Source: Galbula dea (Eukaryota; Chordata; Aves; Piciformes; Galbulidae). Taken from it: a DNA stretch of 64,000 nucleotides. The notes under the pieces are model-generated. The model had not been told where the DNA came from, ran no database searches, and saw only the letters and a list, made by a program, of their open reading frames with translations. The stretch covers positions 42,275 through 106,274 of the forward strand of contig VWZX01010816.1 in the NCBI GenBank assembly GCA_013399015.1. The letters run 5' to 3'. This document shows, piece after piece, positions 23,630 through 34,600 of the stretch. Positions within the stretch are counted from its first letter, which is position 1; every line of letters begins with the position of its first letter. The position numbers and the translations under genes are program-made.

Positions 23630-24490
23630 AAGCTGAAGGTTGCAGTTGGTGCCCAGTGCCCCTTGGGCTGTCCCTGGCCACCAGTAAGCAGAGGCTGCCC
23701 CCAAGCTCTTGCCCCAAGCCTTCAGCTGTTGCTGAGCAGGGAGAAGATCCCTCTGGGGCTGCTCTTCTCCAGCCCCAGCAGCCCCAGCACCACCCACAGA
23801 GATGCTCCAGGTCCCTCAGCATCTTCCTAGCCTCTGCTGGACTCTCTCCAGGAGTTCCTTGGCTCTCTGCAGCTGGGGAGCCCCCAGCTGCAGCCAGGAC
23901 TCCAGATGGGGCCTGCCTGGAGCAGAGCAGAGCCCCAGGAAAGCCTCCCTCCCCCTGCTGCTCATCCCAGGAGGCCACTGGCCTTCTTGGCCACCAGGGC
24001 ACATTGCTGCTGCCTCAGGGGCAGCTTGGTGCCACCAGCACTGCCAGGTCCTTCTCTGTGGAGCTGCTTTGCAGCAGGTCAAGCCCTAACCTGTCCTGTT
24101 CCAGGAGGTTCTCCCTCCCCAGGGGCAGGACCCTCCACTAGCCCTGGCAGAACTTCCTGAGGTTCCTCTCCTCAAACTCTCTGCCTGTGCAGGTCTCTTG
24201 AGATGAGGTCATGGCTGAGGGAAGTATCCAGGCCTCAATGAATTCTAGTGATCAACAACTCCTCCCAGTGGTGGATCATTTGAGGGTTCACTGTCCCTTC
24301 ACCTGAACAAGCCTGGAGCCAGCACTGACCCCTGGGGGACTCCAAGAGACACTGGCCTCCAGCCAGCCCTTAAGCCACCTCCCTGCCCACTCCCCAGGCT
24401 CCCTGCCATGAGATGGTTGGGTTTCACCAGCAGCCCCATGAAACATCTCCAGCTAGGCTGGAGGCAGCCCCAGAGCTGGCAGTGCAGCTC
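23630..24490 (-). mobile_element. CR1 copy, subfamily B, with RT segment
   Basis: It lacks the 3' tail. At the right it reads on the minus strand GWRPVSLGVPQGSVL, the conserved CR1 reverse-transcriptase block. It stops within about 25-90 bases of the exon 4 donor. Confidence 0.85.
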
Positions 24491-24514
24491 CTGCAGGGAC
24501 ACCAGGGACCTCAC

Positions 24515-24650
24515 CTGCTTCCTTCCTGGCTCGGCCTCTGCCCTTTGTCTGGGCTATCACAATCTCTGTCTCCTCCTGGGTCATCTCAGAGATCTTCTGC
24601 AGGAAAAGCTTCTCCAGAGCTTCTGCCATTAAGACTATGTCATCTCCTGG
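24515..24650 (-). CDS. BRD4: BRD4 exon 4: end of bromodomain 1
   Basis: This 136-base exon has acceptor TCCTCTTCAG before 24650 and donor GCAG|GTGAGG after 24515. It encodes residues 142-186 plus one base: PGDDIVLMAEALEKLFLQ, then KISEMTQEETEIVIAQ and a basic GRGRARKEA tail. The helix C part is intact. The segment just after the bromodomain differs at several positions from the mammalian protein as I remember it (KINELPTEETEIMIVQ). CR1 sequence ends within about 100 bases of both splice sites (23630-24490 and 24735-25125). Confidence 0.95.
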
Positions 24651-24734
24651 CTGAAGAGGAAAAAAAGAGATGAGGAACTAGGCAGAAAGCAGATAAGACA
24701 TAGATGGAAATACATGGCAATGTGAACCCTGCTC

Positions 24735-25125
24735 CCTGAGCCCAGCACAGGGGCTGGAAGGGAGCTCCAGGGATCATCTGGTGCAAGCCCCCCTGCTTGA
24801 GAAGAGTCACCCAGAGCAGGTTGCTCAGCATCACCTCCAGGTAGGGCTGGAATCTCTCCACAGAAGGAGACTCCACAACCTCTCTGGACAGCCTGGGCCA
24901 GGGCTCTGCACCCTCAAAGTCAACAAGTTTCTCTTCACTTTCAGGTGGAACCTGCTGGGTTCCAGTTTATGCTCCCTGCCCTTTGTCTCCACCCCAGGAG
25001 ACCACCAGGGCACACTGCTGCTGCCTCAGAGGCAACTTGTTGCTCACCAACACTTCCAGGCCCTTCTCCATGAAGCTGCTCTCCAGCAAGTGAACTCCTA
25101 ACCTGTCCTGGCACAAAGTGTTTCT
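24735..25125 (-). mobile_element. CR1 copy
   Basis: Starts GGGGCTGGAAGGGAGCTCC and runs through CACCTCCAGGTAGGGCTGGA. It lies about 85 bases upstream of the exon 4 acceptor. Confidence 0.82.
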
Positions 25126-27137
25126 AATCATCTCTCCAACACTTCTCTCTGGAATTATTTCCTCCTCTCCCCCTCCTTAGCACTGCCATTTCCATCCTGC
25201 CACAGCAGAAAGGCCTCCAGCACTGAAGTCTCTGACAAGTCCTCACCCTGAAAAGCCTTTGTGTTAGCAATGAAAGCAGACAATGGATAAGAGATGACAG
25301 CATGGAGAAACAGCAGAGGATCAACACCACCAAGGTGTTACCTGCCTGCAGCAAAGGCTGTTTATGAATGGGAGGAGGAGAGAAAAGAGAGGGCACAGTG
25401 TAAAAAGGAAGAGCTGGATCAATGTGGGTTGGTTGTTTCCACCTTGTGAGACCTCCTCAACATGGTGGGTCTCATGAAAAAGGTCTCCAAGAAAAAACTC
25501 CTCCCTGACAAATTGGTTCTTGAGGTCAAGGTTGACTGTTGGAAGGAGAGGACAGCACTAAGGGCCTCAGAGATCTGGAGGAGAAGCCTCTCCTTGTAAA
25601 AGTCAAGGCAAACAGGAACTTAGAAAGGCTGAGATCTGCCCAGGGACATCCTGCAGCAGCTTGGCTGAGCAGAGACCAGAGATGTGAAGGTCTGAAGTTG
25701 TTTTGTGGGTAGTAGCAGAGTGTGGCAGTGAGGGAAGGGCAGGAGGCAGCAGCAGCACAGGAGTTCAAGGTTGACATGAAGACAACAAACCAATGGTGAC
25801 CACTGTCACAACGTGGTGACACCAAGAGAAGGCAGCTCCAGCCCTGCTGGTGGCAGGAGGGCAGCTGAACTCAGACTTGCTCATCACACTTCCAGGGCTG
25901 CTGCTCTGCAGGCTCTGTCTCTGTGAGGTCCCCAGAGATGTTTCTTTAGATGCTTTTCTGTCCTCCAGCCTGGAGGAGACTGGTGAAGGTCAGGGAGGGC
26001 AGGGGGCAGACAGAGTGGTGGGACAAAGCAGCAGCAGACTTTAAGGTCTGTGTGAGTGATGTGAAGTGAGCCCCTCTGGGGGCCTGCTCTCCCTCCACTT
26101 GCATCATGCTGGGTCAAGGCAGGAAGGGCAATGGCCCAGGAGATGCTGAAAGGTCACAGCAGCCAATGACCATGGATTGGGCACCAGTCAGAAAGGTCTT
26201 GTGCAACATTTCTGAGAGGAGGAGGAGGACAGAAAAGGTCAAAGCACGCAAGGGTGAAGCAGTGGGGACAGGGAACAGAGCTGTGAGAAACCAGCGGGCA
26301 GAAACCACATGGGAACCAAAGGCCTTGGGCAAGTGGTGGGAAGGATGAGGTGGGCATGGAAGGAAGGGGCTGGAGGGAAGGGAGAAGCTCTGAGGCCACC
26401 CTCTTGAGGGCAGCAGCAGACCCTTCACTTGGGTTTGTGGCCCTCTTGCTACTTGAGATCAAAACCCAGTGTCCTGTGCTCAGCTCAGCCTGGCATCACC
26501 TCTGAGAACCTCCTCCAGGTCTCCAAGCTCCATCACCACCCCTAGCTTCTGGCAAGCAGTGGCCACTATCCCACCACCACCACGGGTGGCAATGCCCTGG
26601 GATGCTCCTCATCCCTCCAGATACTCTCTCCTGCACCCTAGGTGGCTGCACAACAGTTTCTGCAATGTTTGTAGCTCCAAGGTCAGGCTGAGGTGTGACA
26701 AACTCAACATGCTGTTCCCTGCATCCTGGGGTTTTTTTAGCCCCTAGCAGATTTCAGAGTTTCAAACTAGCCTTAAATTGCCTTCTCAAAGCTGGAGAAA
26801 ATACAAAGCACAGACTTACTTCTTAAGCCTTTGACAACACTCATGGCTCTGCTCAAGTCAGATCCTAAGGAAAACTTCCTTTTAAGCCAGAAAAGAAGAG
26901 AAGAAACAATGTCTAGACTGAGGAAATCTTCTGAGAAGCCTTCTGGGAGGCTGCTGAACCAGCCCAGTCCTGCCTGCACCTTCCTTCTTCTCAGCACAAG
27001 TCCTGAGCTCCCGTTGCCTTGTTCTCCTCCAGGAGCTGATCTCAGTTACAGCAGCCACCTTGGCTCCACCACAGATGTGGTGGATTTCCCTCCAAAAAAA
27101 AAAAACAAACCCCAGTGGATTTGGGAACTGTTCCTAC
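25126..27137 (-). other. BRD4 intron between exons 3 and 4, no feature
   Basis: Two kilobases without a recognised repeat, apart from an A-run near 27095. It is the longest CR1-free stretch among the coding-exon introns. Confidence 0.5.
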
Positions 27138-27275
27138 CTTGTTGTAGATGTAGCAGTTTGTAAACATGGTGTTAAAATCCTGGATACATTCTTGAGCATT
27201 CCAGTAGTAGTTGTTCTCCAGGCGCTTCTTGATTGTTCCCATGTCCATTGGGGTCTTAATGATCTTGTAGTAATC
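27138..27275 (-). CDS. BRD4: BRD4 exon 3: core of bromodomain 1
   Basis: This 138-base phase-0 exon has acceptor CCCCTTGCAG before 27275 and donor AAG|GTAGGA after 27138. It encodes residues 96-141, from DYYKIIKTPMDMG to CYIYNK. It includes the ZA-loop tyrosines and Asn140, the residue that hydrogen-bonds acetyl-lysine. No change is seen at the known ligand-contact positions. Confidence 0.97.
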
Positions 27276-28038
27276 CTGCAAGGGGCAGAGAGGGAGAAGT
27301 CAGGCTGGGATCTACAACATCCACCAAGTTCCAGGACCAGGATTGCTCCACCTCAATCCCTAGGATTCCTCCATCTCACCCCAACCCAGGTGAGATCCTT
27401 CAAGCCCAGCAGATGAACTCAACCACTAGACCTTGGTCCCCAAGCAGCCTCTCAATGGGATCTTTAACTAAACCTTTGGCAGAGAAGTCACTGAAGCAGG
27501 GAGGCACCAACATTGCCCAGTTGTGGGGTTTCAGTTGGGAAGGTTGAGGAGTAATTCCTTCAAATCCTCTGGGAAACCAATGACCTGCAGCAGAAGGAGC
27601 TCCTCCTTCACAGGAGGCCAGAGGCTTAATGCAGTGACACCAGCCCTGGGGAAAGCAGCCCACTGCAGCCCCTTCAGCACATCCAGATCAACACCAGAGG
27701 AGGTGTTTCTATTTTTAGGGATAATATTTAGACCACACAAAGGGCTGGAAATGTCGTTGCCATGGAGCTGGTGCTTCCCCACACCACAGGGAGCTCATTC
27801 CTGCCAGGAAGGAATGCAACAGCCTCGTGCCTGGGAATCAAGAGGATGAATTGAGAGGTTTCCTCTGGTAAAAGAGAGGAGGGAGGTGGGTGTGAGGCAA
27901 ACATCTCTCTCAAGGGCAGGAGGGGACAAACCTTCTTCTGGTAGGAGTTTGGAAGGATCCAAAGCAGGCATGCAGAAAAGGAGATATGGTTGGGATTTAC
28001 TAGAACAAATTGTCCAAAACTATGCTCTGATGGGATGG

Positions 28039-28300
28039 AGCACCACAGCTCCAGGGCTCTGAAACACCTCCAGGGATGGGGACTCCACCTCTGCCCTGGG
28101 CAGCCTGGGCCAGGCCTTGACAACCCTTGCCAGGAACAAACTGTTCCTCATGGCCAACCTGAACCTCTCCTGGAGCAACCTGAGGCTGTTTCCTCAAGGG
28201 CAAAGCAGTAGCTGAGCCACTGGAAACTCCTCTAGAAAATCACAGAATCCTTTAGGTTGGAAAGGACACTTCAGAGCACCAAGTCCAACCAGCAGATCAT
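28039..28300 (-). mobile_element. CR1 fragments (two pieces)
   Basis: 28039-28196 is a subfamily A 3' UTR piece without its tail. 28238-28300 is a separate tail (AAATCACAGAATCCTTTAGG). Confidence 0.8.
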
Positions 28301-28334
28301 TGACTCCAGCCATTAGAGATGGGCAGGACAAGGG

Positions 28335-28574
28335 CTGATGGGCTGAAACTAAAAGGGGAGATTCAGACTAGAGAGAAGGAAGAAATGTTTTCCCCTGAGG
28401 GTGGTGAGAGCCTGGCCCAGGTTGCCCAGAGAGGTGGGAGATGTCCCATCCCTGGAAGCATTGCAGCTCAGGTTTGATCTTGGGCCCTGAGCAAACTGCA
28501 GAGGTCCCTGCTGACTGCAGGGGAGTTGGCTTAGGTGACCTTAAGGTCCTTTCCAACCCAAAGCATTCTAAGTC
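28335..28574 (+). mobile_element. CR1 3' end
   Basis: Reads AGAAGGAAGAAATGTTTTCC to CCTTTCCAACCCAAAGCATTCT on the plus strand. It ends about 130 bases from exon 2. Confidence 0.82.
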
Positions 28575-28701
28575 CAACCATTAGATCACCGAGTCCACCC
28601 ATTCAAGAGGCATTCTATGACCTCAGGAGAAGGTGGGCACAGGCACCAGATCCAGGCAGCCTCACTCCTTCCCACAGAGGACCAGGCAGTGCTCTACTTA
28701 C

Positions 28702-29020
28702 AGGGAGGTTGAGCTTGACAGCGTCCACAGGCTGCTGGAAAGGCCACGCAAACTGGTGCTTCCACAGCGTCTTCAGCACCACCTTCAGCAGATACTGCAG
28801 CTGGTTGGTCTGGCGTTTGGGTTTGTTGGGGTTGGAGGTCTCTGGGGGAGGAGGATTGACACCCACAACACTGCCAGGCTGGGGCTGGGCCTGAGACTGT
28901 GCTGTTGACATCTGGGTGCTCTCCAGCCCATCGCCCATCACCGGCAGGTTCCTCAGCCGCGTCCCGGGGCCGCTCTCGGCCGACATGCTGCTGATCCCAT
29001 TGCATTCCTCACCCGACACC
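28702..29020 (-). CDS. BRD4: BRD4 exon 2: start codon and first half of bromodomain 1
   Basis: On the minus strand an acceptor (CTTGCTCCCCAG) precedes the exon at 29021, and a donor CCT|GTAAGT ends it at 28701. Translation starts at the ATG at 28986-28984, which gives MSAESGPGTRLRNLP; the 34 bases before it are 5' UTR. The exon encodes residues 1-95 and ends in phase 0. It carries the N-terminal peptide, a Pro-rich stretch, and the first bromodomain helix with the WPF shelf (HQFAWPFQQPVDAV). The same frame stays open upstream as far as 29199, but that DNA lies beyond the acceptor and holds intronic repeat sequence, so the ATG at 28986 is chosen. Confidence 0.96.
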
Positions 29021-29099
29021 CTGGGGAGCAAGGAGAAGGGACACGAGGATACTTCAGTCCCAGCTGTTGGCACAAGAAGCTGGTGGACTTCCCTGTTCC

Positions 29100-29940
29100 T
29101 GTCTAACCTGGTCAAGGAGAACTCCAGCAAGGGCCTTGGCTGCCTCCACACGAGCTCTAACTCTAACAATGGAGTCAAGTCTGGTTGGCGGCCGGTCACG
29201 AGTGGTGTCCCTCAGGGGTCAGTGTTGGGGCCTCTCCTGTTCAACATCTTTATTGATGACTTGGATGAGGGGATAGAGTGCACCCTTAGTAAGGTTGCAG
29301 ATGACACTAAGCTGGGTGGGAGTGTTGATCTGCTTGAGGGTAGGCAGGCTCTGCAGAGTGACCTAGATGGGCTGGATACATGGGCAGAGGCCAATGGGAT
29401 GAGTTTTAATAAGGCTAAATGTAGAGTCCTGCATTTTGGGTGTAACAACCCCCAGCAGTGCTACAGGCTCGGGAAGGTGTGGCTGGAGAGCTCCCCAGCA
29501 GAGAAGGACCTGGGGGTNNNNNNNNNNNNNNNNNNNATGAGGAGAGGCTTAGGGAGCTGGGGTTGTTTAGCCTGGAGAAGTGGAGGCTGAGGGGAGACCT
29601 TATGGCTCTCTTCAGCTACTTGAAAGGCCATTCTAGGGAGGCGGGTGTTGGCCTCTTCTCCCTTGTGACTAGTGACAGGACTAGAGGGAATGGGCTTAAG
29701 CTGAGCCAGGGTAGGTTTAGATTAGATATTAGGAAGAATTTCTTTACTGAAAGAGTGGTTAGGTACTGGAATAGGCTGCCCAGGGAGGTGGTGGAGTCAC
29801 CATCCCTGGAGGTTTTTAAGAAGAGGATAGATGTGTTTCTTCAGGGGATGATTTAGGGGTAAGAGTAGTGTAGGGCTGTGGGTTGGACTAGATGATCTTG
29901 AGGCTCCTTTCCAACCCTAATGATTCTGTGATTCTAACTC
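29100..29940 (+). mobile_element. Best-preserved CR1 copy, with reverse-transcriptase end
   Basis: The plus strand is open over the C-terminal reverse transcriptase: GWRPVTSGVPQGSVLG, FNIFIDDLDEGI, and the catalytic-site motif VADDTKL, then MSFNKAKCRVLHFG. The 3' UTR follows and ends CCTAATGATTCTGTGATTCT. It starts within about 100 bases of the exon 2 acceptor. Most of ORF2 and all of ORF1 are missing (5' truncation). A gap (29518-29536) cuts it. Confidence 0.92.
29518..29536. other. Assembly gap of 19 N inside a CR1 copy
   Basis: In CR1 elements the blocks on the two sides (GACCTGGGGGT and ATGAGGAGAGGCT) are normally separated by about 250-300 bases, so the gap is too short. Confidence 0.9.
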
Positions 29941-30100
29941 TGCTTGCAGCAGCCTCAGCTCTGTGCTTGGCTTTGCCAACACAGGGAAGAGAAGTTACCT
30001 TGACATTGGCCAACACTCAGCTCCAGCTGAAGGAGCAGAAGGTGGCCATTTCTCTCCTCCCAGCTTCTCAGCAATCCCCACCCCACCACCACAGAAGCAC

Positions 30101-31139
30101 AGAATGTTAGGGGTGGGCAGGGACCTCTGGAGATCATCACTGTGGCCCTGGATGACCTGGTCTAGTGCATGTGGGGTCCCTGCCCATGGCAGGGGGGTTG
30201 GAACTAGATGATCCTTAAGGTCCCTTCCAACCTGAGCCATTCTATGATTCTATGATCTAGTCCAACCCCCCTGGCAGAGCAGGGTCACCAAGGGCAGGTT
30301 GCACAGGATGGTGGCCAGGGGGCTTGGGACATCTCCAGAGATGGAGACTCCAGCACCTCCCTGGGCAGCCTGGGCCAGGGCCCTGGCACTCTCAAGGTCA
30401 AGAAGTTCCTCCTGATGTTCAGACAGAACTCCCTCTGTTCCAGTTTGTGCCTCTTCCCTCTTGCCCTGGCCACCACTGGACAAAGCCTGGCCCCAGCCTC
30501 CTGACCCCCACCCAGAAAGTATTGCTAAGCATTCAGCAGATTTCTCCTCAGTCTGCTCTTCTGCAGGCTAAGCAGCCCCAGCTCTCTCAGCCTTTCCCCA
30601 TAACAGAGATGTTCCAGTCCCCTCAGCCTTTTTGCAGCCCTTTTCTGTACCTTCTCCAGGTACAGGTACCTTCCTGAACAGAGGAGACCAGAAGTGGAGC
30701 CAGGACTCCTGATGGGGCCTCCCTAGGCCAGAGCAGAGGCCCAGGAGAACCTCCCTGTCCCTGCTGCTCCCCCTCTTCTTCCTGTCCCCCAGGAGACCAT
30801 TGGCCTTCTCAGGCACCAGGACACATTGCTGCTGCCTCAGGGGCAACTTGGTGCCCACCAGCACTCCCACATCCAGCAGAGTGGGGGTTGGAAGGGACCT
30901 CTGGAGATCAGCCAATGCAAAGCCCCTGCTCCAGCAGGGTTACCCAGAGTAGGTTGCCCAGGATCACCTCCAGGTCTCCTGGTCTCCACAGGAGACTCCA
31001 CAGCCTCTCTGGGCAGCATGTGTTCCCCTTTGCTTTGCTGCTTGAACTGCATTTGAAGGCAAACAGCCACAGTTTGGTCACAAAATGATGTGTTGAGAAT
31101 CCACTGGGTTGAGAAGGAGCCTGTGCTGTCCAGAGGAGA
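30101..31139 (-). repeat. Right arm of the inverted duplication
   Basis: This is the reverse complement of 20500-21435, including the junction between the two CR1 pieces and the flank around CACAAAATGATGTGTTGAGA. It is longer by one nested insertion at 30139-30256. Confidence 0.88.
30139..30256 (+). mobile_element. CR1 3' fragment nested in the right arm
   Basis: It interrupts the arm between GGAGATCATC and CTAGTCCAACC, which are contiguous in the left arm. It reads to a typical tail (CCATTCTATGATTCTATGAT). Confidence 0.85.
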
Positions 31140-31395
31140 CCAGAACTGGACCCAGGGCAAAGCAGAGGGGGAGGAGAACCTCTCTCAATCTACTGGCCAC
31201 ACTCTTCTTGATGCATCCCAGGATGCCATTGGCCTTTCTGGCCACAAGAGAACATTGCTGGCTCATGGTCATCCTGTTGTCCACCAGGACTCCCAGGTCT
31301 CTTTCCACAGAGCTGCCTTCCAGCAGATCAGTCCCTAAGCTGTCCTGGTCCTTGGGGTTATTACCACACATCAGGTCACCCCAACTCCACACCCA
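31125..31395 (-). mobile_element. CR1 internal fragment
   Basis: Contains CCATTGGCCTTTCTGGCCAC and GACTCCCAGGTCTCTTTCC blocks, reading on the minus strand as the end of ORF2 and the following region. Confidence 0.8.
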
Positions 31396-31499
31396 AGTCT
31401 CTGTCTTTTAGGTGAAGGCTGAGCCCCTGTGGGCTGCTTCTGCTGATCTATGCAGTGCACAGAGTCACATCTGAGTCCCACTCTCTGCTTTCTCTAGAG

Positions 31500-32045
31500 A
31501 GTCACTTTAGGTAGATGATCTGGCCAGACCATCTCTAGGTAGAGAACAACTTCAGGTAGTTAATTTAGGGGGATGATCTAGGCAGAAAGTTCAGGTAGGT
31601 GATCTTTAGGTGGATCTTTAAGCAGATGACCTTTAGGTACATCATCTTTAGGTAGAGAATGGCTTCAGGAAGTTAGCCAAAGTAGATAATTTAGGTAGAT
31701 AACCTTTGGTAGACAATCAAGGCAGATAATCTGTAGGTAGATGATCTTTAGCTAAATCATGTAGGTCAAGAATCTTAAGGATGGTCATTTGAAAGCTGGC
31801 AAGTTATGTAGATAGTCTTAAAGGAGATCAACCTGAGTCAGATAAAGGAGATCAACTTGAGTCAGATAAAGGAGATCAACCTGAGTTAGGTAATCTTCAA
31901 GCAGCTAATCTATGTAGGTAGATCTCCCTAAGACAGATAATCTTTCCATAGATAACCCTGAAGCAGACAACTAGGGAGATGATCTGCAGGCAGAGGACTG
32001 AGGCAGCTCATTCCAGCTAATCTTCAGGGAGCTAATCTAAATATC
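31500..32045. repeat. Degenerate minisatellite of TTTAGGTAGATGATC type in BRD4 intron 1
   Basis: Irregular repeats of about 25-30 bases built from AGGTAGATGATCTTTAGGTAG, with a short clean run of GATAAAGGAGATCAACCTGA near 31820-31880. Confidence 0.75.
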
Positions 32046-33901
32046 ACTCTGAAGACCAGAAACCTGGGGGAAAAAAAAGGCCTTTTTGTGGAGCCTCTGG
32101 ACTTGCCCCAAAGAGCAGATGCAGTTCATCCATCTCCTTAAGCTACAGCTGCATGAAGGGGTCACCACTGAGCCAGGAATGGTTCCTGTGGACCAGGAGC
32201 TTCAGCACCACCCTTGCCAGGTGAGTGGAGCCTGGTGTGAAGAGAACCTGGGGAACCTGCATCCTTCCATGCATTTAGCACCATTAAGCTTAAGACACAG
32301 CTGCCAAGAAGAGCAGAGCACTGCCTGCTGCAGGAGGTGAGCTGACAGCCTTCTTCTCCACCAGCTAGAGAACCACTGTGGTGGAAACAGCCAGGGCAGG
32401 GTGAGGCAGGAAACCTCTCCCACCCTGCCACTCGTGGGGTGATTGATGCCTCCTCAGCACATGCAGCAGGATTGGGTTTTGGCAGCCCTGGGGGATCTAG
32501 ACAAACCCCCCCCAAGGGTTAACCTCAGCAGGGCAGAACTCTGGGGCTGAAGGTGGCCTTCAGAGAGTCTCTAGGTGCCAGGGGTTTGGGCCAGGTTAGA
32601 GCAGCCTGGCATCTCTGGGCATGGTCTGGAGACACAGATGTGCCCTGTGTGGGACCACAGCAAGGGCTGAAGCTTCTGAGTACATTCACCTCTCCTGTGC
32701 CCCAACTGCTTCTGAGTCCCTGGAAAACCTCAGCTGGTTGGAGATTCTCCTGGCCTCAAACTAACACCAACCACCAGATCCAGCAGAGTGACATCAGGCT
32801 GCATGCTGGAGGTGATGGGGATTGACTTTTCCAGGCTCCAAAAGAGTTCAAGCATTTCTGGAGCAGCAAGATCCCTGCTCCCTGCCTTCCTCCAGGAGCT
32901 TTCACAGGAGATTTTGGAGCTGTGGCTACAGGAGCACCACATCCAGACACCTATCACATCCAGAGATCTCTCCTCCCCCCAGAGACCTCTCCTCCCCCCA
33001 GAGATCTCTTCTCCCCCCAGAGACCTCTCCTCCTCCCAGAGACCTCTCCTCCTCCCAGAGACCTCTCCTCCTCCCAGAGACCTCTCCTCCTCCCAGAGAC
33101 CTCTCCTCCTCCATATCTCTCTACCCCTAGCTTTCCTCCTGCTCCTGCTTTTCTTCCCCATTCCCTTCCTCTCTGCAGGGGAGAGCTGACTCAAAACACA
33201 ATTTAGTGGCAGCCTTAGATTTTCCTCTCTTGCAAAACAGAAGGAATTTTGCTCTGGGGCAGTGCTGATTCCTCTGGGTCAAACACTGAAGAGAAGCTCT
33301 CAAGGGCTGAACTGTGATGGGCAAGCAGAAGGAATCCTCTTGACATTACCTTGTAGGATACATTGCCATAGAATTTTGCCCCAGAAACTGCTGCAGAGTC
33401 AGAAGTCACTTGGCTTCTCCATGGATCTTCTGTGGCTCCAGGCACAAATGCCTTTAGACACTGACCCTGAGGAAACCAACACAGCACTCATTAATTCATG
33501 TGAGGCACCAAGAAGGAAGAAATGGCCACTTGCTGCTGTACATCATGCCAAGGAGCTTGCAGACACCAGACACCAGCAGACACAGCAGGAGATGCTCATT
33601 TTTCTCCAGTATTTAAGGTTTTTCCCAGCATTTTTCCCCTTTAGGGACAAACTCCTTCCTGGAATTCCTCATTTCAAGGCCTGCTGCCCTCTCTCACACA
33701 AAGGATCTCCCAGAGCCAGCCCAAACCTTGGCACTTCTGTTTAGAGGAAAAGTATTTTGGCATCAGTTGCATTTCTTCCCTTTCTGCTCAAAAGCAAAGC
33801 TCCAGCCACTCACCCAGGAGATCAAGGCTGGATCAGATCTACCCTGGTTTGTCACATCCACTAATCTGTTGTGATCTGATTCCTGACAATTCTCTTCCCA
33901 A
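32046..33901 (-). other. BRD4 intron 1, between minisatellites and CR1
   Basis: Apart from the 19-bp repeat, nothing recognised. Confidence 0.5.
32950..33118. repeat. 19-bp tandem repeat (AGAGACCTCTCCTCCTCCC) in intron 1
   Basis: About nine near-perfect units of 18-19 bases, purine-rich on the transcribed (minus) strand. All frames are open through it, which explains the artefactual long frames here. Confidence 0.9.
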
Positions 33902-34600
33902 AGAATCACAGAATCATTAAGGTTGGAGAAGACCTTAAAGCTCATGGAGTCCCAGCCACTCCCCAGCACTGCCAGGGCACCACAGCTCCAGGGCTCTGAA
34001 ACACCCCCAGGGATGGGGACTCCACCACTGCCCTGGGCAGCCTGGGCCAGGCCTTGACAACCCTTGCCAGCAACAAACTGTTCCTCATGGCCAACCTAAC
34101 ATTCCTTTGGCACAACTTGAGGCCACTTCTTGTCCTACTACCTGTTCCTTGGGAGAAGAGATCAACTCCCACCTGACTCCAGCCTCCTCCCAGGGAATTG
34201 CAGAGAGCCAGAAGGTCTCCCCTCAGCCTCCTCTGCTCCAGCCTCAACCCCCCCAGTGCCCTCAGCTGCTCCTCCCAGCTTCTCCACACCCTTCTTCTTC
34301 TTCTCCAGCCCCTTCCCCACCTTCCTTGCCCTTCTCTGCCCACACTCCAGCCCCTCCATGGCCTTCTTAGAGTCAGGAGCCCCAGAGGGAGGCCAGGATT
34401 GGAGCTGGGGCCTCCCCAGTGCCCAGCCCAGGAGGCCAAGCCCTGCCCTAGTCCTGCTGCCACCCCAGTGCTGCTCCAAGCCAGGCTGCTCTTGGCCTCC
34501 TTGGCCACAGCCTGGCTCCTCTGCAGCCCCTGCTGCCCAAGCCCCTCAGCTCCTTCTCCTCTGGGCACTCAGTCCTTTTCCTCAGACACTCCTCCCCAGT
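33902..34600 (-). mobile_element. CR1 copy, subfamily A
   Basis: The reversed tail AATCACAGAATCATTAAGG is at the left. The body is nearly identical to 2950-3330. Confidence 0.88.

Noticed and set aside
32926..33194. Open frames rich in GLWEEERSLGG-like repeats
   Set aside because: Produced by the 19-bp tandem repeat.
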